Positions 37,610-47,409 of a DNA stretch of 64,000 nucleotides are shown here, piece after piece. Made by a program: the position numbers and the translations under genes. The stretch covers positions 1 to 64,000 of the forward strand of contig DATNQN010000147.1 of the NCBI GenBank assembly GCA_036703985.1, read 5' to 3'. This stretch comes from Leptolyngbyaceae cyanobacterium (GTDB lineage Bacteria; Cyanobacteriota; Cyanobacteriia; Cyanobacteriales; Aerosakkonemataceae). Every line of letters begins with the position of its first letter. Position 1 is the stretch's first letter. The notes under the pieces were generated by a model. It was not told where the DNA came from, made no database searches, and was given only the letters and a program-made list of their open reading frames with translations.

Positions 37610-38169
37610 TATCGATCGCTAATTAGGGGAGTACCGAGAGCGCTTAGATTTAAAACATGACCGCCAGCCACTAGATAAACTGGATTTGCGATCGCGCCTA
37701 TTCGTCTTGTTAATCTACCCAAGCGATCCCGAAACGCTCTACCAGCCGGATAAGCCGGCACTACACCCCAGCCAGTTTCTTCTGCCACGAAAATTGCGTC
37801 GCATACACAATTTTCAATATTTGTCAATAATTCTTTTAAGGTGTTTTCCCAAGCGGTGCTGTCTTGCTCTAATAGATTAGCCACCCAAGTTCCCAGAGAA
37901 TCGATCAACAGACAACTGGTATCCTTTGCTTGGCGAATCGTTGACCCCAATTCTACGGGTACTTCTAGAGTTTGCCAGTTAGTCGGTCGTCGGTTTTGGT
38001 GTTGTTCGATTCGACCTTGCCACTCCAAGTCAGTTGAGTCAACATTAGCGGTAGCTACGTAGATCACTGACTTTCCCGATTCGATCGCCAAAGCTTCTGC
38101 CCATTCACTTTTACCAGATCGTGCGGGGCCTGTCACTAAGATTACTTGCCTGCGAGTAACTTCGGTCAT
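37609..38169 (-). CDS. cobU: Adenosylcobinamide kinase / adenosylcobinamide-phosphate guanylyltransferase
   Basis: A 186-residue bifunctional enzyme of cobalamin assembly that phosphorylates adenosylcobinamide and transfers GMP to it. The P-loop GPARSGKSEWAEALA (about 14-28), YVATANVDSTDLEWQGRIEQH, RRPTNWQTLEVP, SCLLIDSLGTWVANLL and FVAEETGWGVVP match CobU. Length is typical. No other cobalamin gene is adjacent. It is the first gene of a probable three-gene unit on this strand. Confidence 0.93.
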   Translation of the reverse strand: MTEVTRRQVILVTGPARSGKSEWAEALAIESGKSVIYVATANVDSTDLEWQGRIEQHQNRRPTNWQTLEVPVELGSTIRQAKDTSCLLIDSLGTWVANLLEQDSTAWENTLKELLTNIENCVCDAIFVAEETGWGVVPAYPAGRAFRDRLGRLTRRIGAIANPVYLVAGGHVLNLSALGTPLISDR

Positions 38170-38292
38170 GGATGACGGATCGGAAATTTCGGTTTTTAGA
38201 TTTTAAGCGATACCGATACCGGAGTCTATCGGTGTACCTCAGATAAAATAACTGCAAAGGTTTTCGATGATGAAAAGAGGGGATCGACAATT

Positions 38293-39024
38293 ATGAACTT
38301 AGAATTGCAAAAAATAGAAGCTACGCTACAGGAATTAACCGCTCAAAATTTCCCCAAAGACGAGCAATCATTCTCAAAAACGGAAAACGATCGGACTGGG
38401 GAATTAACGTCCCTGCCAGCTAATACTTTACCAGAACGAGCTAAATTATCCCCTCGTCAGGTAGAACCGTTTTTATTACCAAAGACACCAGCCAAAAAAA
38501 TACCTGCTTTACCCGATGTAAAAACCCCCAGATTTACCAGTCATCGCAATGGTGTTAATCCATATCTGGCAATGAATTTGTTAAAAGAAATAGAAAATAC
38601 TGTCACTAAATGGCAGACAGAATTGCGACAAATTTTGCGACAAATTCAAGACATTTACCTAGAAGGGCCAATTGTAGAAGGATGGTTAGAATCCGAGTCG
38701 CCCGCAATGCCAACCCAGATATCACAAGCGCATCCTATATCAGAACCGAAAAAACGAGAAAAGCAACTATCATCAACTAAAAAGGTGAAATCAAAATCAG
38801 ACAAAAACCCACAAACGCCTGGATATCGGTTGGTAGGACGGGATGCCAATGGTAAGCTGTGGTCTCGTCCCTGTCCCCCAGCGGAACTACCCAGTATTAG
38901 TTTAGCCCTCGCTCGATACCAAAAACTACAACAAATGTTAGTCCGTAAACAAGAATTGGAAAATAAGCTAACTCAACTAGCTGAGGAACTAGTTTTTTTA
39001 CAAGGACGCATTCAAACACTTTGA
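38293..39024 (+). CDS. Coiled-coil protein of unknown function
   Basis: A 243-residue hydrophilic protein. The first 90 residues are proline- and lysine-rich and likely disordered. A helix at about 95-125 (YLAMNLLKEIENTVTKWQTE) is followed by a Lys-rich linker. A compact motif GYRLVGRDANGKLWSRPCPP at about 176-195 precedes a C-terminal coiled coil (about 205-240). It is divergent from cobU. I do not recognise a named family; the GYRLVGRDxNGKLW motif may be its conserved core. Confidence 0.6.
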   Translation: MNLELQKIEATLQELTAQNFPKDEQSFSKTENDRTGELTSLPANTLPERAKLSPRQVEPFLLPKTPAKKIPALPDVKTPRFTSHRNGVNPYLAMNLLKEIENTVTKWQTELRQILRQIQDIYLEGPIVEGWLESESPAMPTQISQAHPISEPKKREKQLSSTKKVKSKSDKNPQTPGYRLVGRDANGKLWSRPCPPAELPSISLALARYQKLQQMLVRKQELENKLTQLAEELVFLQGRIQTL

Positions 39025-39284
39025 TTTTAAGTGCAAAAGACGGATGTTAGTAGCAGAAGAGGACAGATCGACCTTTTTGGGTAATTACTTCCTGGAAAAA
39101 GCTAATAATCAAGCTGTCCTCGATCGCTCTTAATTTTTTAGGAGGTGGGATTTCCAATTTAATTTATCTATTTGCGATCGCAATTCCATACCTGACGCCT
39201 ATTACGGGAATAAATGTATAATCTGTAACGGAGCAGTGTCAAACTGGTGATAAAAAACCATATCTTACATAGACCGATTTATTT

Positions 39285-40208
39285 ATGCCTTTAATTTCTG
39301 CGATTATCTGTACTCATAATCGAGATCGGTATTTGGGGGCTGCCATTGATAGCTTGATGAACCAGGATATCAAGGACATTGAAATAGTGGTAGTAGATAA
39401 TGCCTCAACCGATCGCACCCGTGAAATCGTAGAATCAAAACTGGGTGTGAAATATGTCTACGAACCAACCATCGGATTATCGGTGGCACGCAATACAGGA
39501 GCGAAGGTAACCAATAGCCCAATTCTTGCCTATCTCGACGATGATGCCGTAGCCAGCCCGGAATGGCTCGGCATACTGTACGAAGCTTATCAAAACAACG
39601 AAAAACTAGCAGTCGCAGGTGGCAAAGTTACTCTGCTTTGGCCGGACACTATAGTAGCACCTAACTGGCTTTCAGAAAATTTGGCAGGTAATTTAGGAGC
39701 TTACAACTTGGGTAACGATGTAGTTTATATCAAAAACCCCAGTTTGACTCCTAGAGGCTTGAATTATTCGCTCAGGCGTAGTTTTCTAGAGCAGGTGGGT
39801 GGTTTTGATGTTAACTTGGGTCGAGTTGGCAAAAAATTACTATCCAATGAAGAACTGATGATGACGGAAAAAGCTTTGCAACTCGGTTGGCAGGTAGCTT
39901 ATCTTCCGGAGGCTTTAGTAGCTCACAATGTTGCTCCCGAAAGAGTAAACCAAAAATGGTTTTTAAGTCGGGGATGGTGGCAAGGCATTAGTGAGTGTTA
40001 CCGAGAACAACTAGCCGGACGTGCTGGCATACGTCAAGTGGGACGAGGTAGCGAACGGTTCATGCGAGGTTTATACAAATCTTTAAAACATATCGGCGAT
40101 CCCGCCCTCCGTTTTGACAATTTAGTATATACATATGGTCAGATTGCCTACCTCAGTGCTGCGATCGAAGGTATGTTGTTTGCACCTAAATGGCCTAAAA
40201 ACCCTTAA
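39285..40208 (+). CDS. GT2 glycosyltransferase, exopolysaccharide type
   Basis: A 307-residue GT-A fold enzyme: ISAIICTHNRDRYLGAAI at the N terminus, VVVDNASTDRTREIV, YLDDDAVASPEW (DxD metal site) and RGLNYSLRRSFLEQVGGFD with NEELMMTEKAL (catalytic-base region). No membrane segment is obvious. It is followed by a second GT2 gene and a WcaF-type acetyltransferase on the same strand. That grouping resembles polysaccharide loci of filamentous cyanobacteria, including the hormogonium polysaccharide (hps) genes. Donor and acceptor sugars are unknown. Confidence 0.85.
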   Translation: MPLISAIICTHNRDRYLGAAIDSLMNQDIKDIEIVVVDNASTDRTREIVESKLGVKYVYEPTIGLSVARNTGAKVTNSPILAYLDDDAVASPEWLGILYEAYQNNEKLAVAGGKVTLLWPDTIVAPNWLSENLAGNLGAYNLGNDVVYIKNPSLTPRGLNYSLRRSFLEQVGGFDVNLGRVGKKLLSNEELMMTEKALQLGWQVAYLPEALVAHNVAPERVNQKWFLSRGWWQGISECYREQLAGRAGIRQVGRGSERFMRGLYKSLKHIGDPALRFDNLVYTYGQIAYLSAAIEGMLFAPKWPKNP

Positions 40209-40379
40209 TTTAGTTTGCTATGGTATACCCAAGGGTGTGTCTGCTTCTCAATTCTCAGGTTGCCCGATCGTTCGTTGTTGAGCATGAAAGAGAATTTCTT
40301 TTTTATCCTCAGCCAATTTTCATCAGGTAATGTTTTCAATTAAATTTGTCAAATTAAACAAACCTAAAAAATTTGTATC

Positions 40380-41348
40380 ATGATTGCTACGCCATCCAAA
40401 ATACCAGTTTCCGTTCTAATTCCCGCGAAAAATGAAGAGGCTAATTTACCAGCCTGTTTGTCAAGCGTGGCAATGGCAGATGAAGTATTTGTAGTAGACT
40501 CTCAAAGCAAAGATCGCACGGTTGAAGTAGCAGAAAGTTACGGAGCAAAAGTAGTTCAGTTTCATTTTAATGGTCGATGGCCGAAAAAGAAAAATTGGGG
40601 CTTGAAAAATCTACCTTTCCGAAATGAATGGGTGTTAATTGTTGATTGTGACGAGCGCATTACTCCCGAATTGTGGGCAGAAATTGCTGAGGCAATTCAA
40701 AATACTAATTATAATGGTTACTATTTAAATCGAAAAGTTTATTTCTTGGGAACTTGGATTAAGCATGGCGGTAGATATCCTGATTGGAATTTACGCTTGT
40801 TCAAGCACGAAAAAGGTGAATACGAGAATCTCAAAACAGAAGATGTTCCCAATACGGGTGACAATGAAGTTCACGAGCACGTTATTTTACAAGGCAATGT
40901 GGGTTATTTGAAAAATGATATATTGCATATTGATTTTCGAGACATTTATCAATGGTTAGAGCGACACAATCGTTACTCTAATTGGGAAGCTCGGTTATAT
41001 CTTAATTTCTTGCTGGGCAAGGACGATTTGGAAACGATCGACGATAATCTCGATCCGGTAACTCACTTTTTGAAAATTATTCAGAATCCGGTGCAACGCA
41101 AGCGATTCTTAAGAAAAGTTTGGGTTTGGCTACCGTTTAAACCTACATTACGGTTTATTATTTCTTACATTTTTCAATTGGGCTTTTTGGATGGTAAAGC
41201 AGGCTATATTTATGCACGTCTAATTAGTCAGTACGAATATCAAATAGGGGTGAAACTTTATGAATTACGGAAGTTTGGCGGTCAGTTGAATAATGCTCCC
41301 AACTCAGTAGTATCTTCACAACCATACCCTTTGTCCGAAAAAAAATAA
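40380..41348 (+). CDS. GT2 glycosyltransferase, WaaE/KdtX-like
   Basis: A 322-residue GT2 enzyme: PVSVLIPAKNEEANLPACL, DEVFVVDSQSKDRTVEVAE, WVLIVDCDERITPELW (the DCDE metal motif) and GGRYPDWNLRLFKHEKGEY. The C-terminal half is basic and aromatic with LRKVWVWLPFKPTLRFIISY, which may associate with the membrane. This arrangement matches the WaaE/KdtX group of glucosyltransferases. It lies 171 bases after the other GT2 gene and 277 before the acetyltransferase. Confidence 0.83.
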   Translation: MIATPSKIPVSVLIPAKNEEANLPACLSSVAMADEVFVVDSQSKDRTVEVAESYGAKVVQFHFNGRWPKKKNWGLKNLPFRNEWVLIVDCDERITPELWAEIAEAIQNTNYNGYYLNRKVYFLGTWIKHGGRYPDWNLRLFKHEKGEYENLKTEDVPNTGDNEVHEHVILQGNVGYLKNDILHIDFRDIYQWLERHNRYSNWEARLYLNFLLGKDDLETIDDNLDPVTHFLKIIQNPVQRKRFLRKVWVWLPFKPTLRFIISYIFQLGFLDGKAGYIYARLISQYEYQIGVKLYELRKFGGQLNNAPNSVVSSQPYPLSEKK

Positions 41349-41625
41349 TCAGAAGAAGCAATTTTTGATTGGTAATAAACTTGAGGAATTTTCTTGGATA
41401 ATGTTTTACTATTAAGCCATATTTTTATGAATTAGCCGGACATTTTCCAGGAAAGAATTAAGAAATTTCTCAGGAAGGGATGAAGTGGCAGACCCGATCG
41501 CTATGGCGGAAAGTTACTCTTTGGTTACATATTTAGGTAAAATTAATAAGCTCTAAATAGCGTCTGATTCTTACCCATTAGCTGGAACGATCGTCAATTA
41601 TTCAGTAAAAAATTTAGAAGATCCT

Positions 41626-42273
41626 ATGAAGCCTGCTACTCCCGATCGTAGTGACGCTGACAATACTTCCATTCCCGGGGATATCAATACTCAAATGGAA
41701 TCTTTACCATTGGATGCAGAACCTTGGATCGATTTACGGAAATACGATCAATCCAAATTCGATCGCGGTCGTCCGAGTTGGTATATTTTGGTGTGGTGGT
41801 TGGTGCAGGCGATCGCATTTCCCATCACTCCTCACCAAATACACGGCCCGAGAATAGCTTTACTGCGGCTGTTCGGCGCTAAAATTGGCAAAGGTGTAGT
41901 AATTAGACCTACAGCACGCTTTACTTATCCTTGGAAAGTAGAAATCGGCGATTATAGCTGGATCGGGGATGATGTTGTTTTCTACAGCCTAGATCGCATT
42001 AGTATTGGACGACACTGCGTAATTTCCCAAAAAAGCTACCTTTGTACTGGCAGCCATGACATTCAAACACCAGTATTCAGTTTAATCACCGCGCCGATCG
42101 CGATCGGCAATGGGGCTTGGGTAGCCACCGATTGTTTTGTAGGCCCTGGCGTGACCATCGGTGCTAATACCGTGGTAGGGGCGCGGAGTAGTGTTTTTAA
42201 AAGTTTACCAGCCGGACGGGTTTGTTGGGGAAGTCCCTGTCGTCCCCATCATCCCAGACAGATGAAAAGTTAA
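41626..42273 (+). CDS. WcaF-type (HpsU-like) polysaccharide O-acetyltransferase
   Basis: A 215-residue left-handed beta-helix (hexapeptide) acetyltransferase. The N-terminal WIDLRKYDQSKFDRGRPSWY and WLVQAIAFPITPHQIHG are typical of cyanobacterial WcaF relatives named HpsU in hormogonium polysaccharide work. Hexapeptide repeats run from GAKIGKGVVIRPTARF to GPGVTIGANTVVGARSS, with the catalytic His probably in GRHCVIS or GSHDIQ. It probably acetylates an exported polysaccharide. The HpsU identity is from memory, so I leave the symbol empty. Confidence 0.82.
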   Translation: MKPATPDRSDADNTSIPGDINTQMESLPLDAEPWIDLRKYDQSKFDRGRPSWYILVWWLVQAIAFPITPHQIHGPRIALLRLFGAKIGKGVVIRPTARFTYPWKVEIGDYSWIGDDVVFYSLDRISIGRHCVISQKSYLCTGSHDIQTPVFSLITAPIAIGNGAWVATDCFVGPGVTIGANTVVGARSSVFKSLPAGRVCWGSPCRPHHPRQMKS

Positions 42274-42382
42274 GTTGGGAATGGGATTTTGGGCATTAGT
42301 GAAAAAAGTTTTTTTGAGGAGAACCACTGCATCTTACTTTATATAGAAGACCGACTTGTCTAATTTCTCAATTCTTGGCGTC

Positions 42383-43480
42383 ATGGCTATGCTTGAGTCC
42401 CTCAAAAAACTTCCCCGCCAGTTTACGATCGGATTAACCTTCCCTATCATCTTTCTCAACGGCTGGCTGCTGCTTCTGTTAGCGCGGGAATTGCAGCCTT
42501 TGGTGAGTACTTTAATTACGGCAACCTTAATTGCCTTTTTGCTAGATTATCCGATTCGATTTCTTCAGGATAGGGGATTAAGGCGAAGCTGGGCGGCTAT
42601 CTTGGTGCTATTGCTGTTTTTAGTGCTGTTAACCACTTTAGTACTATTTGTTGGGCCAGTAATTTTGCAGCAGGCGAACGAACTGATTATCAGGTTACCG
42701 GAATGGTTAAAATCGGGACAGCAACAACTACAAGCTTTGCAAGTTTGGGCTGCCGATCAGCAGTTGCCGATCGATTTAAGTACTAATTTAAATCAATTAA
42801 TCGAAAGATTGAGTAGCGTAGTACGTTCTTTGAGTCGTCAACTGCTAGGCTTATTCGTAAGTGCGATCGGTAGTATTTTTAATGTTTTCTTAACCCTAGC
42901 ATTTGCCATTTTTTTGGTCTTAAGGGGAGACAGCCTGTGGCAAGGTATTTTAAGCTGGTTTCCGGTGCAGTGGAGCAATCAAGTCCGGCAAACTCTACCC
43001 CATAATTTCGAGCGTTACGTGGCAGGTCAAGTGACGATGGCTGCCATCATCATTATCGCTCAGATTACAAATTTAACTATTCTGCACGTCACTTTAGCTC
43101 AATTATTTGGTTTTGCGATCGGTGCTGCCAGCCTGATTCCATTTGGGGGTACGATTACGATCGTAACGGTGAGTTTATTGCTAGCACTGCAAAACTTTTG
43201 GTTGGGAGTAAAAGTTTTACTAGCCGCTATTATTGTTAACCAAGTGATCGAAAGCGTGTTAGCACCGCGCATCGTAGGGGAATTTACAGGATTGAATCCT
43301 GTATGGATGCTGATTTCTTTGGAAATTGGTTTAAAACTGGGAGGTGCTTTAGGCTTAGTAATTGCGGTGCCGATTGCTAGTTTCATTAAAGGAACTGTTG
43401 ACAGCATTCGGGCTGTTTCTAACAAACCTGTAGGGCAAATGGCAGCCGAAATCCTTTCCAGTCCAGAGGAACATCATTAA
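42383..43480 (+). CDS. AI-2E family transporter / permease
   Basis: About 365 residues from the ATG at 42383; an in-frame TTG at 42356 or an ATG at 42389 are alternatives. It has the AI-2E exporter layout: two N-terminal helices, a soluble amphipathic stretch (residues about 85-150, WLKSGQQQLQALQVWAAD), then five or so helices including GAASLIPFGGTITIVTVSL and VNQVIESVLAPRIVGEFTGLNP, the family signature. The substrate is unknown; few members truly export autoinducer-2. A second member lies at 53300-54481. Confidence 0.85.
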   Translation: MAMLESLKKLPRQFTIGLTFPIIFLNGWLLLLLARELQPLVSTLITATLIAFLLDYPIRFLQDRGLRRSWAAILVLLLFLVLLTTLVLFVGPVILQQANELIIRLPEWLKSGQQQLQALQVWAADQQLPIDLSTNLNQLIERLSSVVRSLSRQLLGLFVSAIGSIFNVFLTLAFAIFLVLRGDSLWQGILSWFPVQWSNQVRQTLPHNFERYVAGQVTMAAIIIIAQITNLTILHVTLAQLFGFAIGAASLIPFGGTITIVTVSLLLALQNFWLGVKVLLAAIIVNQVIESVLAPRIVGEFTGLNPVWMLISLEIGLKLGGALGLVIAVPIASFIKGTVDSIRAVSNKPVGQMAAEILSSPEEHH

Positions 43481-43725
43481 CAGAGCGATCGCGATCTTGC
43501 TAAGGAAAGGATTCAAAATGGTTGTTAATAGCAACAATGCACCAGAGGAAATAGATTAGTTTATTTCCTCAATGACTGCTATTCGATGTTATAGCAAAAG
43601 GCAAAAGGCAGAAGGTAAGACCCAAGAAAATCAATGATGTGAACTACCCAACGCTGACCTTCGGTACAGCGTGGGCTTCTGATTCTTCCACCATTTGATT
43701 CGTCTTTAAATAATCCGGCGACCAG

Positions 43726-44904
43726 TCACAACCATAGACATGATTCCAGTCTGACTTCTACTTGTTTGAGTTTGGCTACCCAATCAAAGTTAAAAATTTG
43801 TTGATAAATGGGATTTTTAATTTGCAGAGTTCCCGATTGCTTTTCGACTAGTCCCGTTAAAATCAGTTCGGTTTGTTCTGGGCTGTTATCTACGGTAATT
43901 CCGACAAATTCATCGTTAGATTGGGATTGGATATTGGAGGAGGAATGGAGTAGAATTTGTTGGTAAAGTCGGAGTAAACATCCGGCTCGTTGTTCGTTGT
44001 AAAGTAGGCGATCGCGAATTGTTTTGAGATGTTCTGGCTCGTCATGTACTTCCCAATTATGGAGAATCTGAGTTTGCACGATGCGATCGATCGATGAGTT
44101 AGTCGTTGCAGAAATATTGTCGTTAGCGAATTGCACCACCAATTGACATAATTTCTGGGTTAAAAAAGGCTGTCCTCCCGTCCAGTAAAGAATGCGTTGG
44201 AGAGCCTCTTTAGGGCGATCGATAGCTTCTTTTAAACCGCCAATCAGGGGGGTAGCTTCTGAAATATGAAAGCCTTTTAATTCGATTGGTTGTCCGATAT
44301 TGAATGGTGTGCTAGTGGTATCGGAAATTAAATTAGCGGGAGTCGCTACCCCAAATAAAGCAAATGTCAAACGCCGATATTCGAGATTTCCTGCTCTGCG
44401 ATTATAGCAGGCAAGAATTAAAGCAAAAAAGTCATCTGTAGAAAAATTTAAACTTAAAACGCTATCAATTTCATCAATAAAAATAACTAGCGGTTCCTTG
44501 ACTTGCTCTAATAGAACCGTGTCGATAAAATCACTTAAACAATTGACAAATGAAAGATGGGTGCGGGCTTGCCACCAATTAAACAAATTAACCTGCAATC
44601 GAAATGCCTTAGCCAGCAATCCAGTAATGGAAGCATACCATTGTTCTGCGGTAATCTCTTGAGTACCGATGGTGGTGATATCGATTACGCCGCAGCGAAT
44701 TCCCGCAGCTTGTAAGCGATGGGTAGTTTGGACGCGCAAACTAGATTTACCCATTTGTCGAGCATTAAATACGTAGCAAAATTCACCTGCTAATAATGCT
44801 TGAAGTAAGGTTTCATCTGCTTGCCGCTGCACGTAAGTAGGAGCATCAAATGGTAGGCTACCACCGACTTGATAAGAGAGAGGAAAATTAGGATAAATCA
44901 GCAT
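43726..44904 (-). CDS. AAA_35-type ATPase domain protein
   Basis: A 392-residue protein of the AAA-like (AAA_35) group common in cyanobacteria: [21 protein letters not shown]-loop [18 protein letters not shown], Walker B-like [15 protein letters not shown], and a winged-helix-like region with [18 protein letters not shown]. The family is related to STAND-type switch ATPases; here no effector or repeat domain is fused, so it is the bare ATPase module. Function unknown. A related ATPase with an extra HTH domain lies at 46048. Confidence 0.8.
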   Translation of the reverse strand: MLIYPNFPLSYQVGGSLPFDAPTYVQRQADETLLQALLAGEFCYVFNARQMGKSSLRVQTTHRLQAAGIRCGVIDITTIGTQEITAEQWYASITGLLAKAFRLQVNLFNWWQARTHLSFVNCLSDFIDTVLLEQVKEPLVIFIDEIDSVLSLNFSTDDFFALILACYNRRAGNLEYRRLTFALFGVATPANLISDTTSTPFNIGQPIELKGFHISEATPLIGGLKEAIDRPKEALQRILYWTGGQPFLTQKLCQLVVQFANDNISATTNSSIDRIVQTQILHNWEVHDEPEHLKTIRDRLLYNEQRAGCLLRLYQQILLHSSSNIQSQSNDEFVGITVDNSPEQTELILTGLVEKQSGTLQIKNPIYQQIFNFDWVAKLKQVEVRLESCLWL

Positions 44905-45456
44905 AAAGATCGATAAAATTATCCGAATTAGGAATAATTAAATTAATTGAATATGCCTAACTTGGTAGCGGTAATGAATTAATGGTTACATCAGTAGCGG
45001 GAAACGACCATCCGCGATCGCATCTTAAGTAAGAAATTTAAGACTCTGAAAGGGAATCTTAGAAGATACTGACTTTTCACGGTATCTTTCTGGAGCCTGG
45101 GAAAACTTCTGTTTGTCTTAAATATGTTGATGGGAACGAGACTCTGAGGCAAGAGGGAAAAGGGTTTGAGCTAATTTTAATTTTTGTGACAGACAACTGT
45201 TTATTTATGTCTTTCTACTTAATTCTTATTAATATTGGCTATGTTTTTAAACCGCGATCGCTATGATGTATAGGTTAGGGTAAGAGAAACGATACTACAT
45301 AAGTATGTTTATTCGCACCTTCTTACTTACAGCACTTTTGAGATGTATGAGGTACAAAGTGATGCCTAAAACCCTTGTGAAGTTAGCTTCTACTGTACCT
45401 CATAAACCCCGAATCCGCTGTAATTGGTAATTAATATTTATGGAGAATGACGATTG
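44905..45456. other. Intergenic region carrying a MITE
   Basis: Between divergent genes. Its only recognisable element is the 91-bp MITE at 45330-45420, which ends 36 bases before the ATG at 45457 and therefore occupies most of that gene's likely promoter. The remainder shows nothing assignable. Confidence 0.5.
45330..45420 (-). mobile_element. 91-bp MITE, copy 2 (TA-flanked)
   Basis: Reverse-oriented copy of the element at 25802-25892, flanked by TA at 45328-45329 and 45421-45422. The two differ at one base only, near one end. It contains no coding frame, and the high identity suggests recent movement. It lies just upstream of the membrane-protein gene at 45457. Confidence 0.88.
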
Positions 45457-45996
45457 ATGCTTCAGTCCTTATCTATTAATAACCTTTGGGGAATTTTCTT
45501 TTTTATATGGTTATTAGGAGTTATCTTATGGGCAATTAGTTGGCCTTTTCGCAAGAAAAATTCTGGTTCGCTGCTATTTAAAGTAAAACAAAATTACTTA
45601 AAAAGATGGGGTTTTTGGCTGGGAGTATTTAACTCGGTAATAGCAGTTTATATTACTGTTTTGTTTTTCGTTAAAATCAATACTGGATTTCCATCCTATA
45701 CGAATTTATCGTTAGAAATAATGCAAGTAAGTTGTATGTGGACGATCGGTATATTATTGTTGGCATCAGAGCTTAATCCTCCTGAGTTTAGGGAAAATGG
45801 CATTTGTGCTGGATTGACTTTTGTAAGTTGGCAAAGCATAAATTCATACCATTGGTTGCCTTCATCTCGTCATATACTAATGTTCCGATTTCGACGACGT
45901 TTGGCTTGGTTACCTGGGATGTGGATGATAGAGATTCCGGCTAGTTATCGAGATGCGGTAAATGAGATTTTGTCTGAGCGTGTGGCAAGTAAGTAG
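45457..45996 (+). CDS. Membrane protein of unknown function
   Basis: A 179-residue protein starting at the ATG at 45457, with ribosome site GGAGA 14 bases upstream; an adjacent TTG is in frame. Three likely membrane segments lie in the first 115 residues (LWGIFFFIWLLGVILWAISW; FWLGVFNSVIAVYITVLFF; a third near IMQVSCMWTIGILLLASEL). The soluble C terminus has FRENGICAGLTFVSWQSI and LMFRFRRRLAWLPG. The late FVSWxxI...W pattern resembles DUF5673-type membrane proteins, but I am not sure. The upstream MITE may have replaced its promoter. Confidence 0.55.
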   Translation: MLQSLSINNLWGIFFFIWLLGVILWAISWPFRKKNSGSLLFKVKQNYLKRWGFWLGVFNSVIAVYITVLFFVKINTGFPSYTNLSLEIMQVSCMWTIGILLLASELNPPEFRENGICAGLTFVSWQSINSYHWLPSSRHILMFRFRRRLAWLPGMWMIEIPASYRDAVNEILSERVASK

Positions 45997-46047
45997 GTGG
46001 GCAGGAGAAAGAAGCTAAAAGGGTAAATGGCTTTAACTAAGTTGACA

Positions 46048-47409
46048 TTACTTGCCTAGAATCTGAGAGAAATAAATTCGGTATAACTGACAACTGGGAA
46101 TTGCCAATTGATTTTGAAAACTAATTAATCCTACTCCTTGCAGTTTAAAAGCTTTGTGGGGATGAAGTTCGACTCCGTTGGCAGTCGAAACGATTTGTTG
46201 CATGGCTTCTTTTAACTCTGGATGTTCTTCTAAGTAGGCGAGTTGTTGTCTTAAATGGCTGTCGAAAATATTTTCCGGAGTAGTGATACCTTCGAGTAAT
46301 TGGTTTAAGGTAAGTTTTTGTTGGCTTAAGTGAAAGAGTGCTAGTTGAGTTAGGTAAGGATTGCCACCTATTAGTTTGACTAGTTCGCTGGCATATTTAT
46401 CTGGGGGGGTAAGTCCGTAGCGGAGGGCGAGTTCTTGTACTTGCTCTGGAGTAAATCCAGATAATGTAATCAATAATCCGACATTAAAAGGTGATTGATG
46501 TACGTTTAATGGTAGGAATACATCGGTAGAATAAACGATCGCGAGTCGGAGTTTTTGCCATTGTTCGCTGCCATTGGTGGTGTGACGCGATCGCTCGTAC
46601 CAAGCTCTGAGCATTCCAAAAAAGTCTGTGGCGATTTTGGGATAGTTAAATACTACGTTGACTTCATCCAAGACTAATAGTATGGGATTGTCATCAGCCG
46701 GTAACAAATAGCTCTCGAAGTAATCATTACAGCTATAGCTGCTGCCAAACATGGGATTCCAATAGTTTTCTAGGTAGTTGGGTAAGCCGAGAGTGCGAGT
46801 TACCATGACGCACAACCACTGGAGAAATTGATTTAAACTATCAAAAACGCTGCTGTCTGCCAGTTGCAAGCTGATTACCGAGGTGCGAAATCCATTTTCT
46901 TGAGCTTGCGCAAGTCCTCTGGCGATTAGAGAGGTTTTGCCAAATTGTCGGGGTGCGCGGATGCGAACTAACGCCCCGGGCTGAAGGATTTCTTTGAGCA
47001 AGATTTTTTCCGATGGCGATCGATAGATATAAAATGGGGAGTCAAGGGCTAGCTGTCCTTTGAGGGGCGTCTGAAGCAAGCCAGTTAATACGGACGTTGA
47101 TGGGTCTAAGTCTGGTTCTTGGGTAATGTAGTCATCGGTTTGTAGAGTAAGTCCAAAAGTTTGGAAGTAAGCTGTTAATGTGGGCTGATCGACGGGTTTT
47201 TGGCGGTGGCGAACTTTGGTTAAGGTTTTGGTACTGAGTCCGGTACGATCGCTTAATTGTTCTAGGGTATAAGCGTTACCTGCATTGTCCCGTGCGGCTG
47301 ACAAATACTCGGCAGCTTGTAGGCGTTGCCAGCCCTGAGAGCTAAGAATAACGCCTCTTCTGCGTTTTTGAAGTGCTGATTGTTCGGAAAAGCCATCAGA
47401 AGAAACCAC
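46048..47409 (-). CDS. HTH plus AAA_35-type ATPase protein
   Basis: A 453-residue protein. Residues about 15-95 hold a helix-turn-helix-like domain (LEQLSDRTGLSTKTLTKVRH) of the kind fused to many cyanobacterial STAND proteins. The ATPase follows: FYIYRSPSEKILLKEIL, P-loop RAPRQFGKTSLIARG, Walker B-like NPILLVLDEVNVVF, and LIGGNPYLTQLALFHLSQ. It ends without WD40, TPR or effector domain. The start is a GTG with no ATG nearby in frame. DNA binding through the HTH is possible but unproven. Related to the ATPase at 43726. Confidence 0.78.
   Translation of the reverse strand: MVSSDGFSEQSALQKRRRGVILSSQGWQRLQAAEYLSAARDNAGNAYTLEQLSDRTGLSTKTLTKVRHRQKPVDQPTLTAYFQTFGLTLQTDDYITQEPDLDPSTSVLTGLLQTPLKGQLALDSPFYIYRSPSEKILLKEILQPGALVRIRAPRQFGKTSLIARGLAQAQENGFRTSVISLQLADSSVFDSLNQFLQWLCVMVTRTLGLPNYLENYWNPMFGSSYSCNDYFESYLLPADDNPILLVLDEVNVVFNYPKIATDFFGMLRAWYERSRHTTNGSEQWQKLRLAIVYSTDVFLPLNVHQSPFNVGLLITLSGFTPEQVQELALRYGLTPPDKYASELVKLIGGNPYLTQLALFHLSQQKLTLNQLLEGITTPENIFDSHLRQQLAYLEEHPELKEAMQQIVSTANGVELHPHKAFKLQGVGLISFQNQLAIPSCQLYRIYFSQILGK

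Noticed and set aside
42356-42382. TTG start for the first AI-2E family gene
   Set aside because: The extra residues are not hydrophobic or conserved-looking, and two ATG codons follow within 33 bases.
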